Shown here: piece after piece, positions 21,718 through 34,300 of the stretch
How the letters are laid out: every line of letters begins with the position of its first letter
Numbering within the stretch: the first letter of the stretch is position 1
NCBI GenBank assembly: GCA_963853835.1
Contig: OY970835.1
Location: 35,104,047-35,168,046 of the forward strand
Origin: Calendula officinalis
Lineage: Eukaryota > Streptophyta > Magnoliopsida > Asterales > Asteraceae
Reading direction: 5' to 3'
Length of the DNA: 64,000 nucleotides
The notes under the pieces: model-generated
Told to the model about the DNA's origin: nothing
Seen by the model: only the letters and a program-made list of their open reading frames with translations
Databases searched by the model: none
Program-made: the position numbers and the translations under genes

Positions 21718-24700
21718 ATGGAACTACGAAATTTATCTGTGTTGTTTGTATATCTCTTCATCTATGTCATTTTAGTGCCCATTGCTTGTTCTTTCATGTT
21801 GCATAAGAGTCTTGAAAACACTACAATCGAGTTCGGTAACTACACCGCTCTATCAGACTTCCGGCTACTGAATAGAAGAATTCTTAAAACTTGTCCAGAT
21901 CCTGGCCCCAATGTCCATGTCAACGTTAGTTTGATGTCCGACCTTCCCGATGAGCAATATGTCACGGTTACAATCAGTGGTATTTTGAAACCTTCTAAAC
22001 ATGATTGGATTGCCATGATTTCACCATCATATTCCGAGTAAGTTAATTGAACACACATAAAATATTAATGTTCACTTCATGATAAATTATTTGAAATTGA
22101 GATCCTTTTTTATCCTTGTTCTTGTAGTACGTCGGATTGTGCTCTAAACGCCGTTCTTTATGAGCAGACGGGTGATTTAAGTTTACTGCCACTGCTATGT
22201 CATTATCCTGTCAAGGTATAAACATTTCATATTAGTTTACATGTACTTTTGGTGGCATTCGAGCCTTGTAGTGAGTTGCAGTTTGTAACCTCGATAATAT
22301 TAATCAATACTTAGCATATTAATTAAATGCAGGCACAATATGTTAGCAATGATCCAGATTATTTAAGCTGCAAGAAGGAAACGTGTGGTGCCACATTGAC
22401 ATTTCATGTTATCAATATTAGAACCGATATTGAATTTGTATTGTTTGGCGGTGGATTCTTGATCCCTTGTCTCGTTACGAGATCTAGCCCCATCAAGTTC
22501 AAAAATCCCAACCAACCTTTATACTGACATATCTCAAGCATTGATTCTACTGGGACAACAATATGTACTTGAAATATCTTATGGCTATATATTTTATGAG
22601 GGTGATCCCTTTTACCAAAAAAAATTATTGTTACTAAGAGTTTCTTTTTAATTGGATATCAAATCGTTGTCGTACACTTGCAGATGAGGTTGACATGGGT
22701 AAGTGGTGATAAAAGTCCTCAACAAGTCCAATATGGAAATGGGAAGTCTCAAACTTCACTAGTTGCAACATTTACTCAAAAAGACATGTGTAGTATGTTG
22801 ATATCTTATCTAGTAGTATAACTTCTATTACAGTGGACTACAAAAATGTCCAAAAATCATTTGTTTGTTTGAAAATATAGGTTCAATTTTACCAAGTCCA
22901 GCAAAAGATTTCGGTTGGCATGATCCGGGTTACATTCATTCCGTAGTTATGACAGGGCTCAATCCTTCAACACAATTTTCATACCGATATGGAAGGTACG
23001 TAATTAATCTTTATTTCAAGTCATATTTAAGCAATCTTTTAATGAAAAAATAAATTATAATTAATAAATTCCCCCCATTCACAAATTGTGTAGTGATTCA
23101 GTTGGATGGAGCAATACAACTAACTTCCGGACTCCACCTGCTGGCGGGTCGAAACAACTCAACTTTCTTGCATATGGTGACATGGGAAAGGCTCCTCGAG
23201 ATGCTTCCCAGGAGCATTATATACAGGTAGATGCATTAATTACTAATATTGAAATTTGATTATTATTTTTAAAAAGAATATTATATATAGTTTTTAACAT
23301 TGTTATATATTATCTAAACATATATAGCCCGGATCTCTCTCTGTCGTGGAAGCTATTGCTAGTGAAGTTTCCTCTGGAAGCATAGATTCGATATTTCATA
23401 TTGGTGACATAAGTTATGCTACGGGATTTCTTGTCGAAAATCTCATAAGCCCCATTGCATCTAAAGTATCTTACATGACAGCAATTGGAAACCATGAAAG
23501 GTGCATTACACTACAATTATTAATACATATATATAGAACACGTTATGATGTAGGCTCAAAAAAGCGAACACAAGTTGATCTCGTTGATTCTAAGAATACC
23601 GGAACTATCTATTCCAAAAACCATGTTGATTCAAAAAATACCGTGGATATGGTCTTCAAAACTTGTTCAACATAATGACACAATTTTGAGAGAAAACTCA
23701 ATTTTCATAAAAACATAAACGGTCATTTCCAGTCACAAACAAACCTTAAAAAAATGCCCAAAATTTTGAATGGGCCAAAAAAGACAAACGGGCTATAAAA
23801 TGGGCATAAAACAAAGTAAAAAGTAATTAACAAAAAACATAAAATTGCAAATATGTCTCCAAAAACAATCCTGAAAGTTATAACATTTTCAATGGAGTCA
23901 ATTTACGATGATGGGCTACAAGAAATAAAAGGGCATATTACTCTACATTTGGGCCTGCGTGCATCACTTTATATAACAGTTCCCATCATAATCGTATCAC
24001 AAGTTCCTACTTACTTCCATAATCAAAGAAAAGTAGTTTATGCAATGAAAAAATGTCTTTTTTTTTTTTTTTTTGTTTATATAAGTTTAATTGCTTGTTA
24101 TATTAATGTATTCTGTTTGTATAAGTTAGAGATTACGTCAACAGTGGATCAGTATATTCTACCCCAGATTGAGGAGGAGAATGTGGAGTGCCTTATGAAA
24201 CTTATTTCCCTATGCCAACGCCAGCCAAGGATAAACCATGGTACTCAATTGAAATAGGAAGTGTTCACTTTACAATCATTTCAACCGAGCATGATTGAAA
24301 ACTCCGAGCAGGTAATACAAATTAAATGCGTACACAAGTATATGTATACGTACATATTTCTAACATAATAACTTTTTGATATATAGTATCAATGGATGAG
24401 CAAGGACATGGTTTCGGTTGACAGATCTAAAACTCCATGGTTGATACTTGCAGGGTAACTAAATGTGATTAAAAATCTGAAAATAGAACATGTATTGACA
24501 ATATTGTCCATTAATTGGATCGAAGTTCTTATTTGGTGTTTGTTAACACGAAAAGGACTAATTTTTATTCTATAATCTTTTAGGCACAGACCAATGTATT
24601 CAAGCTCGACAACAAATTCGCCGAAGCAGTAGAGCCGTTACTATTAACAAACGATCTTTAACAAACTATATACATCATTAATATTAATTCCTTCATTAAC

Positions 24701-25251
24701 AATAATTTAATTAATCACAAAATTATGATCATGATTTGGTGGATGATTGACACGTGTAGGTTGATTTGGCTATGTTCGGCCACGTTCACAACTACGAGAG
24801 AACTTGTGGAGTATATCAAAAGCAATGCCTGTGAGAGATAGAAGTGGAGTCGACACTTACTACAACACCAACTACACTGCACCTGGCGATTGGAATGGCT
24901 GGATTAACAGTTTCCTTCCTGATGTAAGCTTATATACAAACTAATTAATTAATCCATGCAATAACTTAATTAATCCTTTCATCATTATAATTATACACAG
25001 GCTGCCAGTTGGAGTTTGGTGAGGATTAAAGAGTTTGGATACACCAACACCGACAGAATTAAATTTTCAGGTGAAGTTTTAATTCGATCGACTGCCTTGC
25101 TTAAATAAAATATGTGTATATATATATTTTGGTTAAATATATAACAAAATTTATTTGAGATAATCATTAATTTCTTAACACTTACTTTTATTTGCAGTTT
25201 GTGAACGCCAATACACGGGAGCCTGGAGATAGATTCAATATTATCAAATGA
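21718..25251 (+). pseudogene. Purple acid phosphatase (PAP1/PAP27-type) pseudogene
   Basis: All 13 exons of the intact gene at 31354 can be found here in order: 21718-22037, 22128-22215, 22333-~22545, 22684-22792, 22881-22995, 23094-23226, 23328-23500, 24130-24311, 24387-24454, 24584-~24660, 24760-24923, 25001-~25070 and 25198-25251. It is broken many times. TGA 22525-22527 replaces a conserved Gly codon in exon 3, and the exon 3 donor GT is lost. Exon 7 has a 15-nt deletion after GDISYATGFLVE. Two TGA stops lie in exon 8, exon 10 runs into a stop, and exon 11 is shifted. Intron 7 has grown to 629 bp. Motifs GDMG, GDISY, GNHE and GHVHNYERTC remain readable. It is a decayed tandem copy of its neighbour. 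Confidence 0.9.
23501..24129 (+). other. Enlarged intron 7 of the PAP pseudogene
   Basis: 629 bp compared with 84 bp in the intact gene. It contains a short imperfect repeat (GTTGATTCTAAGAATACCG and GTTGATTCAAAAAATACCG near 23575 and 23625). Frames 23346-23675 and 23853-24257 overlap exons by chance and are not genes. Confidence 0.6.
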
Positions 25252-25399
25252 TGAAACTTGTGAAATATGTAATAAAAATCAAAAGGGTCATTTTGAACTT
25301 ATTATGAAGAGTTTGTGTTTTTACGGTTCTTTCTGTTTTATCACAAAGAGAAATACGTAAAAGTTTGAATTTTAATTGATTCAATAATAGTTTAATGTA

Positions 25400-25720
25400 C
25401 TTCCTCCGTATCACAATAAGTGATACATTTGAAGTTTCACAGTTTTTGAGACAAAAGATTAAAGTAAGGTTAAAATATATTAAAGTAGATAGTTAGTGGG
25501 GGTTGTGTCCCACTTTATTTGAATATAATGATATTAATGAGTTTTAAAAATAAAAGTAAGGGTATAAGACTATAAGGGTAATTTCACTTTATTAAAGTGA
25601 ATAGTTATAATGGAGGAGTGGTCCCGCTTTTTTATCAAATAATGTAACTTTTGAAGTGTATCACTTATTATGAAACACTCATAAATAGAAAGTGTATCAC
25701 TTATTATGATACGGAGGAAG
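25400..25720. mobile_element. Stowaway MITE
   Basis: Ends are CTTCCTCCGTATCA and its inverse TGATACGGAGGAAG, flanked by TA (25398-25399, 25721-25722). The inner arms AATAAGTGATACA and TGTATCACTTATT also pair. This is the typical Tc1/mariner-derived Stowaway structure. Confidence 0.88.
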
Positions 25721-25731
25721 TAAAACACTAA

Positions 25732-26051
25732 GGCTGGTAGGAATGGTCACACGGCGTGGAGGGAATGAATGATGTGGAGGTGAGGTGGAGATGAGGTGGA
25801 GGCTCCACACCGTGGAGGAAAGTTTGAACACCACCCCCCTCCACATGTGGAGGTAAGGCGTGGTGGAACCATGGCCATAACAACGGTTTGAAACGGGCGT
25901 GGAGGGAATATGTGTGAGTGATATTGTGGGGCCCTTTTCACATGCAAGAATGGTGTGGAGGGGGGTGGTGTTCATTTTTTTTGGTGTGGTGTGGTGGGTT
26001 GCCAAATGGGACAACATCACACACCCCATTGAAGTCCCATACCGCATAGCC
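25732..26051. mobile_element. PIF/Harbinger-type MITE
   Basis: About 320 bp with related ends (GGCTGGTAGGAATGG, and GGCTATGCGGTATGG on the other strand), flanked by TAA on both sides (25729-25731, 26052-26054). The interior is unusually GC-rich for this window, with many TGGAGG units. Minus-strand frames here are low-complexity and not genes. Confidence 0.75.
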
Positions 26052-26054
26052 TAA

Positions 26055-27410
26055 GAATTATAGGTCGAGTTTATAACAAAATATTAAATTAAGGTTCATA
26101 TTTTTTAAATCCTTATATATATTGGGGCTGTTACTATTCCTCATTTTTTTTCTTTAAAGCCTTTACTTCACTGATTTGTGTAAGTTGATGTTTTTTAGTG
26201 CCCGGTTTCCACATACAGTTTACGAAACATATATCCAAAAGTTCTGAATTTCTGATTTAGGGAAAACATTGTTAATATTGCGATCATACTGTGAAGAAAC
26301 ATATCCCCAAATTTCTCACTTAATTTTGATTTTGCCCTAGCTACTGACCACACTTACACCTACCTATAAAGAATAAATTTGATGTTTAATCGACAAAACA
26401 GGTTTCAAAATCGATTCATCAAGTGCAAAAAAAATTGTTCCTTGACAAACGAGAGAGTGATTCTATTAGTGATTCAACTAAAAGAGAAGAAAAACAGAGA
26501 ATTCTGCTTCAGCTAAGGTGAAAATGCATAACCTTTCAACTTATATACTCTGTATTATTAGGTTGATGCTTTTGTTTGATTTCAAGTAACATGGTTTTGT
26601 TTTTGTTTATTTTTTGTTACGTTAGAAATGGAGATGATCAACAGCCCACATCGTTCACGGAATTTCAGTTCAACCAATTTCGTTTCTCCTGCATTACTAA
26701 ATGGTATTAATTTATGTTAAGGTAACCTTCATTCATCACTTAATTATTTCTTTTAAGTTTTGTTTACTTAATTTTTAAGTCTGTGCTTGTAGATTTGGGT
26801 TCTTAAATTTGCGTTTATTCACATACTAATTACAGAAATTGATACTCTTAAGATGAGAAATTAGCATAACACATAATTTTGTATAAAGCAATACAATGAC
26901 CTAGGGTAGCTAAATAAGTATTTAACCTAACATCCAGAATAAATTGAGTGTTGGTTGTAGACACTATTAATAATTTTTGACCCGATTAAAAGTTTCCTTC
27001 TTGCTTGCTATTTCGGGCCTAATTAAAGGAATTGACACTCTTAGTAATAGCACAAAATTGATAGAACTGTTAGCTTTATTTTCAATGTTACCTGGTTGAC
27101 CCTTATTAGTCATTCATAAGAAATATGATAAAACTACCAACCTTGATTAATTTGTTATGATTATATTTTTTTTTTCTAATTTACATAGAGCACTTAAGGA
27201 ATTTGTTTCATTTTAAACATACTTAATGAAGCTTGTAACCCATTTTGGCCCGTTTAACATAAAAACAACAAACACCGCCCATTTCAAGACCGTATAGTAA
27301 AATCGACTCAAAACCACCCATTTTAACCCATCTTCTCAGGGCACTGTCTGTAATCTCAGAAAGATCACTTGAGATTAAAGTTTTTGATTATTTTGTTGTT
27401 GGTGAAACAG
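26055..27410. other. Intergenic DNA
   Basis: AT-rich with no recognisable coding region. It may include remains of the 5' part of the TFIIB gene copy, but I could not identify any. Confidence 0.4.
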
Positions 27411-27687
27411 GATCGTGCTAATGAGATATTTAATAAGGTAGAAGATCAGAAATCAAGTAGATGGAAAAATGAAAATGCAATTTTGGCTGCCTGTCTTTTT
27501 ATTGCTTGTCATCAAGAAGACAAACCACGGACCATAAATGGAATACTAAAATGTTTTTTAATTAACATTTATTTACACAAATTTGAAATTATCATAGGTG
27601 TTTTTTTTTTTCCAATCTTGGTATGACCAATCAGAAGGTCAAAACTTCCCAGGAAGCTGTTCAAAAGTCAGAGAGTTTGCTATAAGG
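27411..27687 (+). pseudogene. TFIIB (transcription initiation factor IIB) gene remnant
   Basis: An exon-like block, 27411-~27546, after an AACAG acceptor encodes DRANEIFNKVEDQKSSR... AACLFIACHQEDKPRTI, the first cyclin-like repeat of plant TFIIB. A second block, ~27611-27687, encodes SNLGMTNQKVKTSQEAVQKSE from the second repeat, followed by a GTAAAT donor. The exon that should lie between them is missing, the second block is out of frame at its end, and neither the zinc ribbon nor the C-terminus was found nearby. Family identification is by motif recall. It is a truncated copy without function as TFIIB. Confidence 0.72.
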
Positions 27688-29876
27688 TAAATAGCAATGA
27701 TATTTGTTTTGGTGGTTGGAGTTATTTGTATAAAGTGATTGAGCATATATAAGATTAAAGTTAATCTGTTACTGTCATTACACATTTACAACCTTCTAAT
27801 TAGTGAAAAGTATTAACCAGTGGTCTTAACTCTTAAGTTATCATCAAAACAGAAAGACTTACTTATAAAAATTATTCTAAAAAACCACAAAAAATTGTTG
27901 ACTATTTTTTCTCACTTGTACAGGTACCGAGGAAGAAATAGTTACAGGTGAAGTGAAATAAATTAAGAAGACAAATCATAGTCTATACACTTGTTGAGAG
28001 ATATATTATAATATAAACACAGATACATATTGACCAACAAATGATCGAATATCAAGAATAGATACTGAGATCATGCAAGTACAATTGCGGTAAGAAGTGA
28101 GCTGAGTATAGAAATTCTAATTTTCTAATTGTACCAATTACTTTTGCACAAACTCTTATATTTATAGATATTGGATTAAAGATAATAGGCTGCAAGACGA
28201 TTGGTCAGATGTAAGGATTTTATTGATTTTAAGATTGCATATGATTTCCATGCTCCAGACATAATTCTATTATACAGTATTATTTTATCTTTTAATGATG
28301 AGTTTCTTTTTTAAAATATCTCACAATATGAGTATTGGTATATCATATTTAATATCTTTATTTACTGTTATTATTCTTTCTTTTTATATATACCAACTTT
28401 AATAAAAACTTATGAAAAACAATAGAGAATCAGAAGCTAATAAAGTTGATAAAGGATCAAATTAGGCATATATGTGCAACAAGCCTAAAAAACAACGTAC
28501 GACAATGAAATGATGTGATATTCGGCAAAGCATATACTATTTGCCAACTTCAACCTAGACCCCATTTTTCCTTATAAATAATGGGCTCTCCCCGATAAAG
28601 ACGGCCTAGATAATATTCTCTCATCGCACAAAATATCGTATAATATTTATATTTAATTTGATATATACAACTCAAAAATCACAACCAATGTAGTACATTG
28701 GTAGGTGATATGATCTTATTAGAATAGATATTGGGTTTAAAACTCCTTAGTGATAAAATCTTGGAGATGAACAAATAAGGCTTTGGACACAACAACGAAG
28801 AAGATATTCGATCCGGTTAGATCGCATACAAAGGCTCGTCTTTTAGAAATAAAGTGAACTGGAAAAACCTATAAAAAAAAGAATATAATATAGCTCAAGA
28901 CCAAATTAAGAAAACTTTTCCACAATCTACCAAATTTCACACCCCGTACAAATATTATGGTATGTCACAATGCACGCAACATGTCATGGATAATTAATAT
29001 TTATAGAGAAGTGGTATCAGTTCATATTATTTAGTTCTACTCATAATACTGCCCACTAGATTAAGATAAATGTTCAAATCAATAGATGATATGATGAATG
29101 AAAATTAGTGGATTACAAGTTTAAAAATAGTAAAACTATATATAGAATTAAAAAGTAAGAATAAATATAATTTCTGTTAATTAATTAAGCACTAAAGGTC
29201 TCAAACGACTGCAAACGCCTCTGCGTGTTTTGAATATCATCACTTGGGATCAGATTTTGAATTTTCCCCACATTTCTAGAACTTTTATTTTGTTTATTTT
29301 TTTATACATGAGTTCGAGATCTTCAGTCAATCACATTATATGTTTAGTAATTACATATTTACAGTGTTTATTTAAACTTATATAGTACAATTAATTAATT
29401 TTTCAATATGCTCAAACTAGGTTACCGAATTAACAAATTAACTTTGGTCTATTTTAATTATTGATTGAAATAGTTGCATATTAAACGGCTGCCAACGGGG
29501 GACTTCAGTCTCCCTCTTCTTCAACCGACGAGTTTCTTGCCATTGGCACGGGGCGTCAGTTTATTGCCTTCGGTTTGTTCCATCCTCAAGCCGAAAAGTT
29601 AAAAGGGTGACAATGTGGGGGTCAAAACAATTTAATAGAGTATTTGGTAATTTGTGTGTGTATATTTTATAAGTGTTTTTCTAACGTATGCCCTTTGGGC
29701 ATACAGTAGGTACATTTAATGAAAATCGAATTCCCATATAAACTATAAATTACATTTAATGTATTTTCACAAATGGTAAAAATTAGAGTTAATTAATCTT
29801 ATTCAAAATATATTAGGAAAATAAGTACATTAATTGCACCTAATGTATGACATACATTAGAAAAACCTATTTTATA
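27688..29876. other. Intergenic DNA without recognised genes
   Basis: Mostly AT-rich. One short GC-richer island near 29488-29605 could be a worn gene fragment, but I do not recognise it. Nothing else supported. Confidence 0.45.
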
Positions 29877-31004
29877 GGGTAAATGTCAGAAATTGTCCCT
29901 GTGGTCTTGGGTTTTCTAGCTTTTTGTCCCTAGACCTTTTTTTCCGGGTTTTTTGTCCCTGTACCCTTTAAAATTCTGGTATATCGTCCTTCCGTCAAAT
30001 TCTGTTAAAATTAAGCTGTTAAGTCAGGTCACATGCTTAGCACATGAGGGTAATTGGGTCATTTTAGCACCTTCTTCTTCACAATCCCTCACACATGAAC
30101 CCTAGATCTGACACAATTTCCGTTTCTCCGATTTCGGTTTCAGTTTCTTCTTCATCGGTTAAAGAAAAACCCCTTAACAACATCTCCAAAGCTTTCCTTT
30201 TGGTTGATTTGAGGCCACGAGCGATCAAATCCACCGGTTTATTCCCGTTATCGTCGGTTAAATCGGGATCGGCGGAAACTTCAAGCTTTCCTTTTGGTTG
30301 ACGTCAACCTTTTTTGTGTCAATTAAGTACTTCAAACTTTCCATTTACACCCGTTTCTTCTTCCATACCAAAAACTAGCTTCATCTAAATTCAGCCCGTT
30401 GATTTCGACTTGCGATATGAATCCAGAAACATCATCGGTAGCTGATAATTCGACTAAAATCGAGGATTTTAAGAAAAACCCATTTTTCTTCTCTTGAAAC
30501 TTTTCTTCTTCCATGACTACAATTTTACACTTCGGACCTTTACACATGAAGACCTGTACAAATAAAAAAAAACATTATCAGCAATTATTATACCAATTTA
30601 CAAAAACAAAAATGAGCTGTCTCCATAGAATCGATAGCTTATGATTGAGTGAAAAATTAAAATATAAATGGACATACCTGATTGGATTGACGATGGAAAT
30701 AAGGGAGGGTTAGCTGTAAAAAGTTTATGATGAAATATGAATGAATCAAGGAGACCGATGACGATGGAGAGTATGGATTGGGTTCTTGTGTGAGGGATTG
30801 TGAAGAAGAGGGTGCTAAAATGACCCAATTGCCCTCATGTGTTAAGCATGTGACCTGACTTAACAGCTTAATTTTAACAGAATTGGACGGAAGGACAATA
30901 TACCAGAATTTTAAAGAGTACAGGGACCAAAAACCCGAAAAAAAAGTTTAGGGACAAAAAGCCAGAAAACCCAAGATCACAGGGACAATTTCTGACATTT
31001 ACCC
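29877..31004. mobile_element. MULE-type element with long terminal inverted repeats
   Basis: Ends GGGTAAATGTCAGAAATTGT and its inverse continue as a ~190-bp inverted repeat (through the ...AATTGGGTCATTTTAGCACC region). It is flanked by a perfect 9-bp duplication TATTTTATA (29868-29876, 31005-31013), the Mutator hallmark. There is no transposase. The interior (~30090-30790) has coding-like segments in opposite directions: + 30095-30301 and - 30332-30547, the latter starting MCKGPKCKIVVMEEEKF. These may be captured host sequence (Pack-MULE). I do not recognise the source gene. The right end lies 350 bp before the PAP start codon. Confidence 0.88.
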
Positions 31005-31013
31005 TATTTTATA

Positions 31014-31353
31014 ATTGTGGGGTCCAAAAAACTGAAAAGAATGGGTATTGTTAGCTTGCGTATATCAGTATAATGTCGGTTGGAATTTGAGCTAACATGA
31101 TACTCATTTGACAAAAACTGGAGTGTCAATTAATGTCGCTGTTGGGAGTGGTGTTAATTGATTGTAACTTTGCTTTTTCGTGAAGCACCCAAAGTAGGAA
31201 TTAGACTTGTAGACGCCATGTGGTTCACATTTAGCCATAATTATATGCCGACTTGCAGCCATACATATATGCGCTCACATATAACGTAATGCCTATAAAT
31301 TCTCCCCCAACTATTTAATTTCTATTTTTATCAAGAACCCACCACAATCAACA
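31014..31353 (+). promoter_or_regulatory. Promoter region of the PAP gene
   Basis: TATAAAT at 31295-31301 lies 53 nt before the ATG. Because the MULE ends at 31004, only about 350 bp of original upstream DNA remains next to the gene. A related sequence occurs near 43735-43850. Confidence 0.6.
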
Positions 31354-34300
31354 ATGTGGTTTACATTTTTATTTTTCTTATCTTTTTTAGTTTCTTTTTC
31401 CCATCATGCATCATCTTCTACGGGCTCTCCGTTATTGCCCACGAGCCCGTTGGACTCCATGGATGAGTTTCAAAACTATACTGCAATATCAGAATTTCGA
31501 CTACTAAACAGAAGAAAACTTGGAGCTTGTTTGAACCCGAATCCATATGTTCAAATACATGTAAGCTCAGAATCCGGGCTGCTTTCTGATGACCAGATGG
31601 TCACAGTTACAGTTAGTGGGGTGTTGATTCCTTCAAAGAGCGATTGGGTTGGTATGATTTCACCTTCACATGCCAAGTAAGTATTGTTGAGTAATGTCCC
31701 ATATTGGACAACAAATGAATCTATAATGTATTTATAAGAGTCATGATTTATTCCTCTTACAACCAATTAATTTTAATGAAATCTCAAAAACTTATATGCA
31801 AGGTTGATGTATACGTATGTGTTTTTGTATGTATAGTTTGTAGATATAATTGGGTTAATTATATAATTGGCATATATGCAGTGTGGATAATTGTCCTCAA
31901 AACTTCATTCTTTACCAGCAGACTGGTGATTTTAGTGAATTACCACTCCTTTGCCATTATCCTGTAAAGGTAAGCCCTATTGTTTTATAGAGAGCCTTAT
32001 TCTAAATTTTATACAAAGTTGGAAAATTTTGTATTTGAGAAATGATTTTGAACCCTCTATGCATGTATTTGTATTTTATAATTGAGAAACGCTATTGATG
32101 TTATTATTTGTGCATATATGCTTCAAGTTGTACTCACAATGTGTAATCCACTAATTTTTTTTACAAATATCATCTTTTGATTTTGATACTTATCTTTATC
32201 AAGTACATAAAAACATAAGTAGACACAAATAAAAAGCACAAATATCATTTCTATTTATAATTTCATTGTAACTTTAATTTATTTTTAGTATTGCATTTGT
32301 TGAATAAAATTCGTATTAACCTCTACAATTCGAATTTTTAGCAGTTAGGTTTGTTTTGAGCCGGTTAACGTGAAATAACTCAATAAGCATGGAGATTTTC
32401 TAGCCACTTTCTCTTTATTTCCTTGCTAGAATATATGCTCAGTTTGTTGAGATTTTGGTGCTCAAAAGTCGTTTTCTTTCAAGATAATGCTGTTGAAATG
32501 CGATGAGTCTTAGTTACATGCTATATCGGTTATGAACGTCATCGCTTCGGTCAAATGGTCCAGCCGAAACCATTATCGGTTTGGTTCGATTAGATTGGTT
32601 AGGTTTGGTTCTTGAACATTACAATTAATGCTGAGCATCTGGTTAATTAATCAATTTATTTACTACTCCCTCCCGTCCCATAAAAAAAAATTTACATTTC
32701 ATTTGGTCACAATCTTTTAGGAGATAGTTAGTGGTGAGGTCTTTTACTATACTTTTGATTAAAATATAAGGTTAGATTGGAGAGAGAAAGTGTTTTATTC
32801 GTGGAATGATGAGTAATAATATTATTTTATTAGGTGGGCCCCTCAAATTTGAGAAATATAAATTTTTTGTGGGACATTATTTTAAGGAGAAATATAAATT
32901 TTTTTTTGGGGACGGAGGGAGTAGTTTACAACTATCTTAAATACCAATATATTTTGACATAAATATATACGCAATATAAAACGTTTGTGTTTTTCTTATT
33001 TCGTCGACAAAGCAAAAAAATAGTACTTATAAAACATTTGATGGAACATTTTCGTTGTGTAGTGAGAACTTTATGTGTAGCCATACGTACACGTGTAACC
33101 GTTTGCGACGTCAAGTGAATCACAAAAAATATCTATAGGCAATTCATAGTTTGATGAGTTATTATACTTCCTCGTTTCAAAATAAGTGATATAAATTATT
33201 TTTATATTTTTTGAGGTAAAATATTTTAATAAAAGCTAAATTAAATTAAAGAGTTAATTGCAAGAATGGTCCATGTGGTTTGGCTAAATTGCACGTTTGG
33301 TCCTTAAACTTCATTAAGTGCAGGCGCAGTACCTATGGTATGCGTTTTGTTGCACCCATGGTCCCTCCCCCTAACAGCGTTAAAAATGTTCGTTAGTTGG
33401 AGGGCATTTTTGTCAATTTGCATCTATAGTCTTATCTTCTTCACCAAATCAACTTTCTCTCTCTCTTTCCTCTACACAGAAAAATAAAATCCAAATCAGC
33501 TTTATAAAACTCAGATCTTAAAATTTGTTATCACCAGCAAGACGATCGATTTTCCTTCATTTACAGCACATCAAAGCTCAGATCTGGAGTCCACTCTTCT
33601 TCTTCTTTAATTCCACTCTTCTTCTTCTTGAAACCCTAATTTCATTTCCAAGATGAAAGGGATTTCAATTCCCGACAACCTGGTTGCAGGTGGATTCCGT
33701 CGAAGAAGAAAGGGATGTGTTGCCGGCGATTTGTTGACTCAAACAAATAACACAATACAGAGATTTGTTATCGGTGATTTGTTACAATGATTTCTTCAAC
33801 AAATCATAGGCTTCAAATCTGATTTGTGAAGGTGGTTCAGAGGTTCTTCGTCTTACACGTCGCCGGAATCGAGACTTTTGTACATGTCGTTGGAATCATG
33901 TCCTAGCCAGAATCGATGAACGCGACTGATTCCTTTAGGATGAAGTCGCCGAAAGGATACCTCGTCTCCAATCATTGTTGTTTACACGAGCTGACGACGC
34001 TCCCGTCGACTGGTTTGAACCAACGCCATCGCCTCCGTGTCCCTGTCGACGCTCTGGCTTCTTCTTTGTGGGGGAAGATGGCCAGAGACGGGTATCAAAC
34101 GACTACCAAGCATAAATCAAAGAGAACGTGTTGGTCCCGCTAATATGATTAATGAATGCTCGAATTGCAGGGTGGCTACGGGAAGGATTGCCGGCGTCGG
34201 AGCGATGGGGTTTTTACGTTCAAGAGGTAGAAGAGAGATGGTTTCAACAGTTGTAAGATATGCAGCAAATGTTGTACATTGATGTTGCAAAAGAGAGATG

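Noticed and set aside
25697..26047. 116-aa - strand frame rich in His, Pro and Ser
   Set aside because: Lies inside a GC-rich PIF-type MITE and reflects its TGGAGG composition.
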